Positions 1-8,951 of a stretch of DNA of 23,104 bases are shown piece after piece. The DNA is from Patescibacteria group bacterium UBA2023. GTDB taxonomy: Bacteria; Patescibacteriota; Gracilibacteria; BD1-5; UBA2023. The notes under the pieces were generated by a model. The model ran no database searches, was not told the DNA's origin, and saw only the letters and a program-made list of their open reading frames with translations. The stretch is from NCBI GenBank assembly GCA_002335145.1, contig DDBV01000021.1, positions 1 to 23,104 of the forward strand. Direction: 5' to 3'. Positions within the stretch are counted from its first letter, which is position 1, and each line of letters starts with the position of its first letter. The translations under genes and the position numbers were made by a program.

Positions 1-383
<383 letters not shown>

Positions 384-568
384 GTATTGTGTTTCGTCCG
401 GCGAACCGGTCGAAACGATTGTTGTTTCTTTTCTACACCCGGCGAACAAACGTTCGCCTTCTTGTGCATTGGGACTGTTCATGATCCGGCAATCTCTGCA
501 GCCGCATGGCCAAGAGAAATCGAGAGGTGTCCCGGAAGCCTTCCGGCCCCTCGAATTGCGTGCACACA
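384..568 (-). other. 16S rRNA leader with three strong hairpins
   Basis: This is the transcribed leader between the rRNA promoter and the mature 16S 5' end. It holds three inverted repeats. At 391-416, GTTTCG and CGAAAC arms enclose a CCGG/CCGG inner stem with a CGAA loop. At 441-458, GGCGAAC pairs with GTTCGCC. At 532-546 the sequence CCGGAAGCCTTCCGG is nearly self-complementary. The sequence CCGGCGAAC occurs twice (near 398 and 439). Such stems are typical of leader processing or antitermination regions, but no boxA could be identified. No protein gene is seen here. Confidence 0.6.
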
Positions 569-596
569 TTTATATTGAAAAGCGTTTTTGAGTCAA
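569..596 (-). promoter_or_regulatory. Promoter of the rRNA operon
   Basis: On the minus strand, a -35 TTGACT (plus 591-596), a 16-bp spacer and a -10 TATAAA (plus 569-574). The DNA just upstream (plus 597-640) is very AT-rich, like an UP element. It lies about 185 bases before the 16S 5' end. Confidence 0.8.
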
Positions 597-726
597 AACT
601 TTTTTACGCTTTTTCCTTATTATTTTTCAGATCGGCTTATGTAAGCCATCGTATGAAACTTGCACATACAATTTTTTTGTTCAATATGAGAAATGCTAAC
701 GAATCCTCTGGCAAAATGCCACCGAA
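597..726. other. Intergenic region, AT-rich, no gene seen
   Basis: This is the space between the rRNA promoter and the terminator of the SIMPL-domain gene. It has T-rich runs and no open frame with a credible start on either strand, whether UGA is read as stop or as glycine. The part nearest 597 probably acts as the upstream element of the rRNA promoter. Confidence 0.5.
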
Positions 727-758
727 AAAGGTCGGGGGATTCAATCCTTCCGACCTTT
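727..758 (-). terminator. Intrinsic terminator of the SIMPL-domain gene
   Basis: Inverted repeat AAAGGTCGG (727-735) and CCGACCTTT (750-758). Read on the minus strand, the stem is followed by a T-run. It lies about 40 bases after the stop codon of the gene at 796-1587 and insulates it from the rRNA promoter. Confidence 0.75.
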
Positions 759-795
759 CAAAACGGACTGTATCGTGACGGTACATCGGCCGCTC

Positions 796-1587
796 TTAGC
801 GAATCTCGTAGACAACCTGCACGCTCGTGGAGACGTCAATCGATCCAAGAGGAACGCTCGTGCTCGCTCATCCAGCTCTGTCCATAGCCATCTCCGACCG
901 GACATTCGCGTATGGGAGTGGTGAGTACGTAGGTACCCCCTCGGAAATTGAGACAATACGTCCAAGCTCTTCTTCTGCGAGTCCAGCAAGCTCGGCGGCC
1001 TTTTCCCGCGCTTTCTCAAAAGCGAGTTTTCGAGCGTTACCATAGGCCTGTTCCTGGTCATCAAGGTCGAATGAGACAGAATAGATCTCTATGTTCTCGA
1101 TTCCGGCGAGAGCATCGAGCAAGATAGAGAGGTTATTCTGATCCGAGGGGCCGAGGTTCGAGACCTTCGCCTCGAGCTCCTGGCGCACGCGCTGTCCCAG
1201 AACCTTGCGTTCACTGGAAGACCAGTCATATTCCGTGGAGAACGAGATATTGGACGTCCGGATGTTTTCATCCTTGATGCCGCTCTTGCGGAGGATAGCG
1301 AGAACTTCGGTCGTCTTTGTATTGGTCGCCTGCTGAGCGGCGCGGGTCGTGGAGGCGAGCTCGGAGACCGCGATACGGATCGAGGCGGTGTCGGGACGAA
1401 GCGATACCTGTCCGTCACCAGAGACGCTGACGGTTCGCACCGCGGCCGCGGAGGAGGTAATGGTGGAGACGGCCGTCTGCCCGAAGACGGGCGAACCGGA
1501 ACCGACGATGGAGAACGTGCCGGCCACGAGGAGGGCCGAGACACCGAGGACCGTAGCGGTCCGCTTGAGAGATTGTCGCATGGACAT
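796..1587 (-). CDS. SIMPL-domain (DUF541) exported or membrane-anchored protein
   Basis: 263 residues from ATG 1587, or 261 from ATG 1581. The N-terminus has a basic start, a hydrophobic stretch (about residues 13-34) and small residues, so it looks like a signal peptide or anchor. The mature part starts with RTVSVSGDGQVSLRPDTASI, the hallmark opening of SIMPL/DUF541 proteins. It continues with the family pattern in which an N-terminal strand is followed by a TKTTEVLAIL helix, a SNISF strand and an AFEKAREKAAELAGL helix. One UGA (868-870) is read as Gly. The 23 residues after it (ASTSVPLGSIDVSTSVQVVY and the end) form the final strand that SIMPL proteins normally have, before UAA at 796-798, so a UGA stop would truncate the domain. 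Family function is poorly known; members are mostly periplasmic or cell-surface. Terminators on both sides suggest a single-gene transcript. Confidence 0.88.
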
Positions 1588-1607
1588 ATATATGAGAAGG
1601 TAGGACG

Positions 1608-1623
1608 GACGCCGTCGGGCGTC
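1608..1623 (-). other. Hairpin in the presumed 5' leader of the SIMPL gene
   Basis: Perfect inverted repeat GACGCC/GGCGTC with a four-base loop, 21 bases upstream of the start codon. It could affect transcript stability or translation. No matching known RNA family was recognised. Confidence 0.4.
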
Positions 1624-1660
1624 TCTGTGTGGCAAGACGAGGAAGTATCGAGTAGGTGAC

Positions 1661-1716
1661 AAAAAAACCGGGGCCTCAAAAAAATCCCCGTCTGCCGGGA
1701 AGCGGTCGGGGATTTT
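1661..1716 (-). terminator. Tandem or alternative intrinsic terminators
   Basis: Reading the minus strand, stem 1 is AAAATCCCCG (plus 1707-1716) with CGGGGATTTT (plus 1681-1690), followed by seven T (1678-1684). The CGGGG arm can also pair with the next CCCCG (plus 1669-1673), which is followed by seven more T (1661-1667). The two hairpins share an arm and so exclude each other, and each has its own T-run. They serve the gene at 1736-2074. Confidence 0.8.
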
Positions 1717-1735
1717 CGTGCAAGAGAGAGTTCAC

Positions 1736-2074
1736 CTAATCGAACCGGAAGAGTCTGTCGAGGCTCACGGTAACAGACCCGACCGGACCGTCATCGGTCC
1801 CGATGCATTGAGCCTCGAGAAGACGGTAGGTGGTGGTAATGGTTTCGTTTCACCGCGAGTCGCGATCCGTGATAACGAGCACTTGGAGTTTCCCAGAAAA
1901 TTTGGAACCATCGGAGAGCGTGGCTCATACGATGTCTCCCGGAGTGTACTTCTTCCCGTTTAGGTGAAACGGGGTCTGAGAGCTCTCGATCGAACGAAGC
2001 GGACGATCGGACAACTCGGCTGTACCACCACTCGGGGGCACTTCATTCCTCCCTGCCTCTGGGCTTCCCTTCAT
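1736..2074 (-). CDS. Small protein of unknown function, likely beta-rich
   Basis: 112 residues from ATG 2074; I do not recognise the family. Alternative starts are ATG 2113, or GTG 2041, which has a GGGAGG sequence just before it and may be the real one. Two UGA codons (1925-1927 and 1850-1852) are read as Gly in the contexts DIV-G-ATLSDG and DSR-G-NETIT; the stop is UAG. The sequence (PFHLNGKKYTPGDIV, then SDGSKFSGKLQVLVIT) looks like alternating beta-strands of a small soluble domain. A promoter at 2112-2140 and a double terminator right after the stop make it a complete transcription unit. With UGA as a stop only the first half would remain. Confidence 0.7.
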
Positions 2075-2111
2075 AGACTTGGAAATTAGGATATGAAAAC
2101 GGGGCTCGTCC

Positions 2112-2140
2112 ATTGTATCGAGTTCGGGGGCGGTACGCAA
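2112..2140 (-). promoter_or_regulatory. Promoter of the small gene at 1736-2074
   Basis: Minus strand -35 TTGCGT (plus 2135-2140), 17-bp spacer, -10 TACAAT (plus 2112-2117). It sits directly after the htpX stop codon. Transcription would start about 30 bases before ATG 2074, which argues against the ATG at 2113. Confidence 0.65.
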
Positions 2141-2163
2141 TACGGAACGTATCCTTGCTTCGT

Positions 2164-3090
2164 TTACGCCGTCCAGGTCCGCTCGAGCACCGCGATCCGG
2201 TCATCGAGCGACGGGTGCGACGAGAAGGCCGAGAGCCATCCGTCCCGCGCCGAGATCTTGAAGGCGGCGAGCTGACCGTCGTCGTACGCATCGGTCCGCT
2301 CGGTCAGGGTCTTGAGCCGTCGAAGCGCGGCGATCATCTTGTCGCGCCCCACGAACTCGGCCGAACCCGCATCGGCCCGGTACTCGCGGTGCCGGGAAAA
2401 GGCCATGAGCACGAGCGAGGCGAGCATGGAGAGGGCAATCTCGAGGACCATGACGACGATATAGTACCCGAACCCCGGCGCGGAGGACTCCTCGTCCTTG
2501 CGCATGGCGGAGTCGAGCGCGTACCCGATCACGCGGGAGATGAAGATCACAAAGGTGTTAAGAATCCCTTGCAGGAGGGTCATCGTCACCATATCACCAT
2601 TGAGGATATGCGCCATCTCGTGGGCGATCACCCCCTCTATCTCTGCGGGCGTCATGGCATCGAGGAGACCAGTAGACACTGCTACGAGTGAACGATTGCG
2701 CGTGGCACCGGTCGCAAAGGCATTGGGGTCGGGAGCATCGTACACCCCCACCTCGGGCATATCAATTCCCTGCTGACGAGCAATCGTCTCGACCGAAGCG
2801 TAGACAAGACGTTCTTTTTCCGGGTAGTTGAAGAGGTTGGCAGAGTCGAGAAGTCGTATGCCATACAGTCGTTTCGCAGACCAACGCGAGATTGCAAGAG
2901 AAAAGAACGATCCCGCAAACCCGAAGATGAGCGAGAAGATCGCGAGACCCAGGTATCCGTCCGATCCGCCGAGGTACCCAGAGACATTGATGCCAAAAAC
3001 GGCCGAGACGATCCAGATCGTGACACTCCCCATCAATATAATGGCGAGGTTCATGAGGACGAAGAGGAAAACGCGTTTGATGGCGGACAT
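2164..3090 (-). CDS. htpX: HtpX-type membrane zinc metalloprotease (peptidase M48)
   Basis: 308 residues, close to the family's usual size. HtpX proteins cut misfolded membrane proteins in the inner membrane. Visible features are two N-terminal membrane segments (about residues 7-34 and 46-67), a long cytosolic part, the zinc-binding HExxH motif as HEMAH (His157, Glu158, His161), two further hydrophobic segments (about 171-191 and 207-231) and the third zinc ligand in EYRAD (Glu236). The family signature DPNAFATGAT is at 121-130. The start at 3090 was chosen because the conserved N-terminus (MSAIKRVFLFVLMN) begins there. The gene contains no UGA and ends with UAA. The preceding gene on the same strand ends 61 bases upstream, so the two may be co-transcribed. 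Confidence 0.95.
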   Translation of the reverse strand: MSAIKRVFLFVLMNLAIILMGSVTIWIVSAVFGINVSGYLGGSDGYLGLAIFSLIFGFAGSFFSLAISRWSAKRLYGIRLLDSANLFNYPEKERLVYASVETIARQQGIDMPEVGVYDAPDPNAFATGATRNRSLVAVSTGLLDAMTPAEIEGVIAHEMAHILNGDMVTMTLLQGILNTFVIFISRVIGYALDSAMRKDEESSAPGFGYYIVVMVLEIALSMLASLVLMAFSRHREYRADAGSAEFVGRDKMIAALRRLKTLTERTDAYDDGQLAAFKISARDGWLSAFSSHPSLDDRIAVLERTWTA

Positions 3091-3151
3091 GAGCGAAGAC
3101 AAGAAATGAATGTACTGACGGATAATCCAGTGGAATTTTACGGAGAGCGGA

Positions 3152-3751
3152 TTAAGACGGAACGAGATGTGTCGCTGCATTATTCATCTCTTCCTTGAGT
3201 ACGAGAATTTCCCGGCCACATATCTGTGGTTTGAGTCGGATGGATTCAATGGCCTGCGCGTACCGATCGAAGAAACGCCGATAAAACCCGAGCGCGTCTC
3301 GATCAGATTCCCACGAAACCACCTGTGCCACCGAATGGGTGAAGAGTTCGAGCATCGAACACAAAATGATCGTGCCGGCACCATGGTATTCGGATGGCAT
3401 ATCCGCAGGTGCGGAGCGATTATTGATCGTTGAGAAGTCGCACACGAACCAATCCTCACTCGACGATTCAATATTGATGGATCAAACTTTCCGAAGCGAA
3501 CTCGCGAGCGACATGCGCGCAAATCGTCTCCTCGGGAACGCGGTCATACCGATCGAGTACCCATTTTCGAGGAGCCGGGACACCCGGTCGGAAGCGCGAA
3601 ATAACTGAAGCGACAAAACTACCGGACATGGTGAAACAATACCGAGCATATCGGACAATCCATCGCCCAAATAGACAGAGTGGTGAACAGTGGTTCGGGA
3701 CCGAAAATAATCCACAGGAAAATCATGACAATATGCTTCATAACTATACAT
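3152..3751 (-). CDS. Hypothetical protein with one in-frame UGA
   Basis: 199 residues from ATG 3751; ATG 3649 is another possible start, giving 165. I do not recognise it. One UGA (3482-3484) joins two open stretches in the same frame, SLASSLRKV and SINIESSSEDWF, and the stop is UAA. The C-terminal half (LFTHSVAQVVSWESDRDALG, then FYRRFFDRYAQAIESIRL) looks helical and could be a small helical bundle. It lies 61 bases upstream of htpX and diverges from the membrane protein gene at 3848. Base composition is less GC-rich than the neighbours. The frame is supported by length and composition only, so it could be a decayed gene. Confidence 0.5.
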
Positions 3752-3769
3752 GGTATTCATGGAAATCAA
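3743..3769 (-). promoter_or_regulatory. Possible promoter for the gene at 3152
   Basis: Minus strand TTGATT (plus 3764-3769), a short 15-bp spacer and TATAGT (plus 3743-3748). If it is used, the start codon must be ATG 3649 rather than 3751, because 3751 would lie before the transcription start. Confidence 0.35.
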
Positions 3770-3799
3770 GCAATTCATTCCGCATTGTCCTGACAGGAT

Positions 3800-3828
3800 T
3801 TGAGCGGAGCCAAAACATACGCTATACT
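3800..3828 (+). promoter_or_regulatory. Promoter of the membrane protein gene
   Basis: -35 TTGAGC (3800-3805), 17-bp spacer, -10 TATACT (3823-3828). Transcription would start near 3835, leaving a leader of only about 13 bases before ATG 3848 and no Shine-Dalgarno sequence. Confidence 0.7.
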
Positions 3829-3847
3829 GAATCCGTATCTATCCATC

Positions 3848-5035
3848 ATGCCTATGCTCGACCCAAAAACCCGCACCAACGCGCTCATCGCCTACTTCTT
3901 CCTCGGATGGGCCTTCCTGCTTGCACGCGGAAATCCGGACTTCGCCCACCCGTACGTCCGGGGGCATGCGAAGCGCGCCACACTCATTCACGCCGTTTTT
4001 CTCATCTCGCTTGTCGTCGTGACATGGTTTATTAACCCGTATGTCCGGGTGCATCTCTCCTTCTTGCCGATCGCTCTCGACTTCGTACTTCGGATTCTGG
4101 TCTACCTCGGGTGAGTAGTGGCCATCTTCGCGGGCGCGATCTCGGCATACCGAGGAGAGGCGGAAGACTCAGACGAAAAATACGAAAGCGGGGATGACAT
4201 GTTTGGTGGATTTTCACACACATACAAGCTCGAGACGGATCAAGATCGAGTGTTCTCCATGATGTCACTCGTGCCAGTGCTCGGATTCTTCGCGCATGCG
4301 CGCTATCGATTAGCCGCAACCGATGATGGCATTCGTACAAGCGGGCTCTTTGCGATCGCATTTGCCCTGGTAGGCGTACAGTGAGCCTACGCGCCGGCGA
4401 TGCTGCTCGGGTTACTCTATAGTATTGTTTTTGCATTCGCTCTCATGTCCGTGGTTGGATTCGGACGGATCTCGTTCCCGAATTTACTCTCGTATATCCC
4501 CCTCCCGACAGAACTTGCCAATACCTGCCGACGCGCCGTATCAGTTGTTGGAGCGTTCTTCGCCGTGGCTACGGGCAAGCAGGAATCATTCGATCTCGCC
4601 TCAGCCAGACAATCGGCATCGATGCGATCCGATACGCAACGGTCCGAGTATCTCGCGGATCATCCGGACCACTCTCTTCCGTTCGCGCCCGAACTCCTGC
4701 TCATACCCGGATTCTCCCTCTTCTTTGTGATTATTATGACTCGCCGACACGCGAGCGTGTACCGACAAGCCTACGGACAAGGGCTAGTCTTATCAGCATT
4801 GCTCGTGCTCGCATGGAGTTTGTCGGCATGGATTCCGCCAATCATTGAATCTTTCATCTTTTTGGGATTCTTCGTGCTCGCGGCCTATATCCGTACGGCA
4901 CCGGAGACAGAGCTGCCAATCATCGGACTTATCGCCCGTTTCTTGGGATCATTCGGATCGACCGTCTCCCATGCACGGGCCTCGGTCGCCGAAAAATCCG
5001 AGAAGCGGGAAGTGAAATTGAAAGTGGGAGAGTAG
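3848..5035 (+). CDS. Multi-pass membrane protein of unknown function
   Basis: 395 residues with about eight hydrophobic segments. Two in-frame UGA codons (4112-4114, residue 89; 4382-4384, residue 179) are read as Gly, both inside or next to membrane segments (VYLG-G-VVAIFAG and VGVQ-G-AYAPAM), where glycine is natural. The stop is UAG. A charged loop (about residues 101-127, rich in Glu, Asp and Ser) separates the first hydrophobic region from the second, and the C-terminal tail is charged. Residues 5-40, with helices around ALIAYFFLGWAFLL, faintly resemble small DUF4870-like membrane proteins, but I would not assign a family. ATG 3848 was chosen because a promoter ends just before it and the upstream TTG at 3800 is part of that promoter. 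Confidence 0.8.
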
Positions 5036-5125
5036 ATTGATGTAAACATCATACCCGGTTCTTTGTGCCACTTGAAGCCATACGCACCAAGAAAGGGGTA
5101 TTTTTGCACGATTCGAAATCGGAAT

Positions 5126-5977
5126 CTACTCGGATATTTCCAGTTCTATTTCTACAGTTTTATGCTCAAGCGTTGAGTTTTTGAAGGATTCATCCAAGTT
5201 TACCACTATAAAGTAGAGTACCTTTCATGCTCAGGTGAAGCGGGAAAAAATTCCCTCCACTATTTCGCAGTTTCCAAGATGGATAAGTTTATCGCTCCGG
5301 TTGATAATTACGCCGTAACCTTCGTCTAGTTTCCAGGAAGAAAAATCCCGCAGACGAGATAGAAGCTGATTCTTGAGGTCTCTGATATCTTTCTGTGAGC
5401 TCCTAAAGATCTTCGCCTCAATCATAAGAGCATCCGAACGAGGACCTATGGGCGGTGCGAAATTATCGATCCTGCCAGAAGGACAACTTGTTTCCGTCAA
5501 CATATACGTGAATCATTCCCTGAAAAGAAAGGGGGCCAAGTGCTTTTGGGTAATATCCGTCTCTTTCTCTTCAAGCATGGGATTTTCTCTCTCGTACCAT
5601 TCACAAAAGACCTTGTAGCGCTCTAATGCCTTGAACGGCGCAAGGATTTCAAGAGATTTTCTACCTATGTAAGTTATGCGAATAGGGAAGTCTCAAGCAT
5701 CTCTATAATTCCGCACCTCTTTGGGATTATTCGAGAAATCCCATGCAATAAGCCCTTGATCTCGTAAGTCCTCAAGAAGCCCCAGAAGTTCTTGGCGAAC
5801 ACTGTGTTCTTGTCAGAAATCAATTCAATACAAGGCACGCAATGTACTAACCAAGTTGGACAGTATCACATTCGAGTGAACACCATTCGATTCATTGAAT
5901 TGAAGAATCTTCTTCAACACAGTCCTTTCAATGGATTTTCGGTCTCCTTGTAAAATCATATCGATCTTTAATTCCAC
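5126..5977 (-). CDS. Putative winged-helix plus PD-(D/E)XK nuclease-like protein, coupled to uvrA
   Basis: 283 residues, and the most UGA-dense gene here, with six UGA codons (residues 51, 55, 95, 155, 249, 251) read as Gly; the stop is UAG. The N-terminal part (about 57-110) has a winged-helix pattern: HSVRQELLGLLEDLRDQGLI, then a wing with RITYIGRKSLEIL. The C-terminal part contains GRID (Asp171) followed by IEAK (Glu187, Lys189), the spacing and chemistry of a PD-(D/E)XK nuclease core, then an amphipathic helix and a strand YGVIIN. The GTG start overlaps the uvrA stop by one base (TAGTG) and has a clear GGAGG eight bases upstream (plus 5986-5990), so translation is probably coupled to UvrA. 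The DNA is visibly less GC-rich than uvrA, hinting at transfer. The gene is clear; the nuclease call is an inference from short motifs. Confidence 0.7.
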
Positions 5978-8829
5978 TATTTAAACCTCCCCAGATATCC
6001 CCGCAGCGCCTCGCCGGTCGCGGATTTCTTATTCTTGGCGCAGCCGGCCACGTCCCCGGCGTAGATGAGCTCTCCTCCCTCGTCCCCTCACTTGGGCCCG
6101 ATGTCGATGATATGATCGGCATGGGCGATGATATCGAGGTTATGCTCGATGACGATCACGGTATTGCCGCGCTCCACGAGCGAATGCAGGATATCGAGGA
6201 GCTTCTGGACATCGGAAAAATGCAGCCCCGTTGTCGGCTCATCGAGGATATAGAGCGTCTTGGAAGTGGAGACCTTGGCAAGATCGAATGCAAGCTTCAC
6301 CCGCTGTGCCTCCCCGCCCGAGAACGTAGGGGCCGACTGCCCGAGCGCGATGTAGCCGAGCCCGACGTCCGAGAGCACCTGGAGCACCCGGCGGATGCGC
6401 GGAAAGGCCTGGAAGAACTCGAGCCCCTCCTCGATGGTCATCGCGAGCACGTCCGCGACGGTTTTTCACTTGAATTTCACCTCGAGCGTCTCGCGGTTGT
6501 AGCGCGTACCGCGACAAGCCTCGCACGTGACGTAGACGTCCGGAAGGAAATGCATCTCGATTTTCTTCACTCCCGATCCTTCGCACACTTCGCAGCGTCC
6601 TCATTTCGTATTGAAACTAAATCGTCCTGGCCCGTACCCGCGCTTCTGGGCCTCATTGGTCGAGGCAAAAACCTCGCGCACATGCGTGAAAAGACCAGTA
6701 TAGGTCGCTACGTTGGAGTGCGGCGTCTTACCGATGGGCGATTGGTCGATGATAATCGCCTTATCGAGACACTGGAATCCTACGATCTTCTCGATGGGCG
6801 AGACGGGGTGATTGCTTCCGTTGAAATGATTGAGTGCGGCATTGGCAAGTGTATCCAGCACGAGTGTCGATTTCCCCGAACCCGAAACACCCGTCACAAC
6901 GGTCATCTGTCCAAGCGGAATATCGACCGAGACGTGCTTGAGATTATTGCCGGTAGCGTTCTTGATGGATAACCGCTCTTTGGATGCGAACGTGCGATCT
7001 GGCCGAGAGACGCGCAGACGCCCAGAGAGGTAGCCACCCGTCTCGGTCTCCGGGTGCGCCATGAGCTCGTCCGGCGTGCCGGAGAATACGAGATTGCCAC
7101 CGTGCACACCCGCACCCGGCCCCACGTCTACCACATAGTCCGCCGCGCGCATGATGTCCTCATCATGCTCGACCACGATCACGGTATTACCAATATCCAC
7201 GAGTTTGCGAATATTGGTAATGAGGCGGTGGTTGTCCATTGGGTGCAATCCGATCGATGGTTCATCGAGGACGTAGATAATCCCTTCGAGCTTCGTCCCG
7301 ATCTGCGTAGCGAGCCGTATACGTTGCGATTCTCCTCCCGAGAGCGTGGCTGTACGGCGTGAGATCGTCATATAGTCGAGTCCCACTCCATCGAGGAATT
7401 CAAGACGATCCACGATGTTCTTGAGAATCTTCTTGGAAATGATCTTCTCATTGGGCGTAAGAGCGAGTGCGCGAAAAAAGCCGAGCGATGATCCGACCGA
7501 GAGGTCCGCGAGCTCTCAGATATTGTATCCGCCTACGCGGATCGCGAGCATCTCTGGTTTGAGTCTGTGACCGCTACATGTGGCACACGGCACCTCGGTC
7601 ATGTACTGAGCGATACGCTTGGAGTAGACAGAATCCTCTCGATCTCCTCCCTCGTGATAGCGTCGGAGCATGTTATTGACAACCCCCTCGTAGCGCGTCC
7701 GGTATTCGCGATCCGCGGTCTTGTGGCGGCTATCTTCCGAGAACTTCACGGTGAGTTCTTTATCTGATCCATAGAGCACGATCTTGCGCTGTGCCGGAGA
7801 GAGATCCCGGTACGGCACATCGAGTGGGATCTTGTTGGCCCGACATGCGGCCTCCAAAACCGAGAGGTAGTAGAGGTAGTTGGTCCATGGCAGAACAGCT
7901 CCCTCGGCGAGGGTAAGATCAGGATTAATAATATCCTCTTCACGAAAGGCGATCTCTACACCGAGACCATGGCACGAGGGACATGCGCCATGATGGGAAT
8001 TAAACGAGAAATTCGAGAGCGTGAGCGACTGGAGCGAATACCCGCACTCCGGACATGTGGCCCGCCGAGAGAATCGCCGGGATACTCCGGAATCGATTTC
8101 GCGAATGACAAGTTGTTCATCCGCCAAACGATACGATATCTCAAGAGACTCCTTGAGCCGGGTCACGAACGGAGCCATGTCTTCTTCGATTCGATGCACG
8201 AGACGGTCTACGACCACGGAAAAATCCGATGGCGTGACGAGTGGTCCGGTTCGCTCATCGGAGACCGAAACAATCTCAGACCCATCGAAATATCGGACAT
8301 AGCCGAGGTCGAGAATTACGCGCCGAGCCTGCTCGTGCGATGATGTTTGCGTCTGGCCAATAGGCGCGAACACGGCAAACCGCGATCCGTCCGAAAGTGT
8401 CCGCACATACTCCACCACCTCATCGAGCGTATGTTTCCGCAGCTCAACATCCGGATGGTTCGGGCAGTATTGTCGCCCGATGGTCGTATAGAGGAGTCGG
8501 TAGTAGTCGTAAATCTCCGTAATGGTCCCCACGGTCGAGCGCGGATTAGACGAGACGGTCTTCTGGCTGATGCTGATTGTGGGCGAAAGACCGCGAATCT
8601 CATCGACCTCGGTATCTTCACTCATGCCTGCGGCAATCATGCGCGCGTAGGTGGAGAGGCTCTCCAGATACTTGCGCTGGCCCTCGGCGTAGATGGTATC
8701 GAACGCAAGTGACGACTTACCGGAACCCGAGACGCCCGTCACCACCGTGAGCGCGTCCTTGGGAATCCGGACAGAGAGGTTCTTGAGGTTGTGGGTACGG
8801 GCACCTGTAACCTCGATGAATTCCGACAT
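5977..8829 (-). CDS. uvrA: Excinuclease ABC subunit A (UvrA), with four UGA-encoded glycines
   Basis: 950 residues, normal for UvrA, the damage-sensing ATPase of nucleotide excision repair that loads UvrB. Order: Walker [10 protein letters not shown] (Lys38), a CPEC...CPSC zinc finger in the first ATPase half, LSGGE signature (about 496), Walker B YVLDEPS, second Walker [10 protein letters not shown] (Lys643), a second zinc finger (CEVC...CEAC), signature FSGGEAQR and Walker B YILDEPT. UGA codons are at residues 438, 743, 788 and 914. They restore [36 protein letters not shown] and DIGPK-G-GDEGG; the last three match glycines conserved in UvrA. The stop is UAG. The start was chosen at ATG 8829 because the conserved N-terminus ([15 protein letters not shown]) begins there. 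The downstream nuclease-like gene overlaps the stop. Confidence 0.98.
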
Positions 8830-8859
8830 TGCTCGGGATGGGGTGAATGCCAAAGACCC

Positions 8860-8887
8860 ATGATACCAAAAAGGGGTGAGGATGCAA
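8860..8887 (-). promoter_or_regulatory. Possible uvrA promoter
   Basis: Minus strand TTGCAT (plus 8882-8887), 16-bp spacer, TATCAT (plus 8860-8865), about 30 bases before the uvrA start. A perfect TTGACA also lies further upstream on the minus strand (plus 8954-8959), but without a good -10 at the right distance. No SOS-type operator was recognised. Confidence 0.5.
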
Positions 8888-8904
8888 TGCGGAAGATTTT
8901 CAGA

Positions 8905-8943
8905 TTGACAGAGACGGTTGAGAGAGTATATTAACCGAATATA
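8905..8943 (+). promoter_or_regulatory. Promoter of the methyltransferase-like gene, with an inverted repeat on the -10
   Basis: -35 TTGACA (8905-8910), 16-bp spacer, -10 TATATT (8927-8932), giving a leader of about 13 bases before ATG 8952. The -10 forms one arm of TATATT-AACCG-AATATA (8927-8943), a perfect 6-bp inverted repeat that could be an operator in this divergent uvrA region, although AT-rich repeats arise easily by chance. Confidence 0.7.
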
Positions 8944-8951
8944 TAGCATGT

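Noticed and set aside
6112..6972. Long plus-strand open frame of 286 codons opposite uvrA
   Set aside because: It is a mirror of uvrA codon bias; the minus strand clearly encodes UvrA with all motifs.
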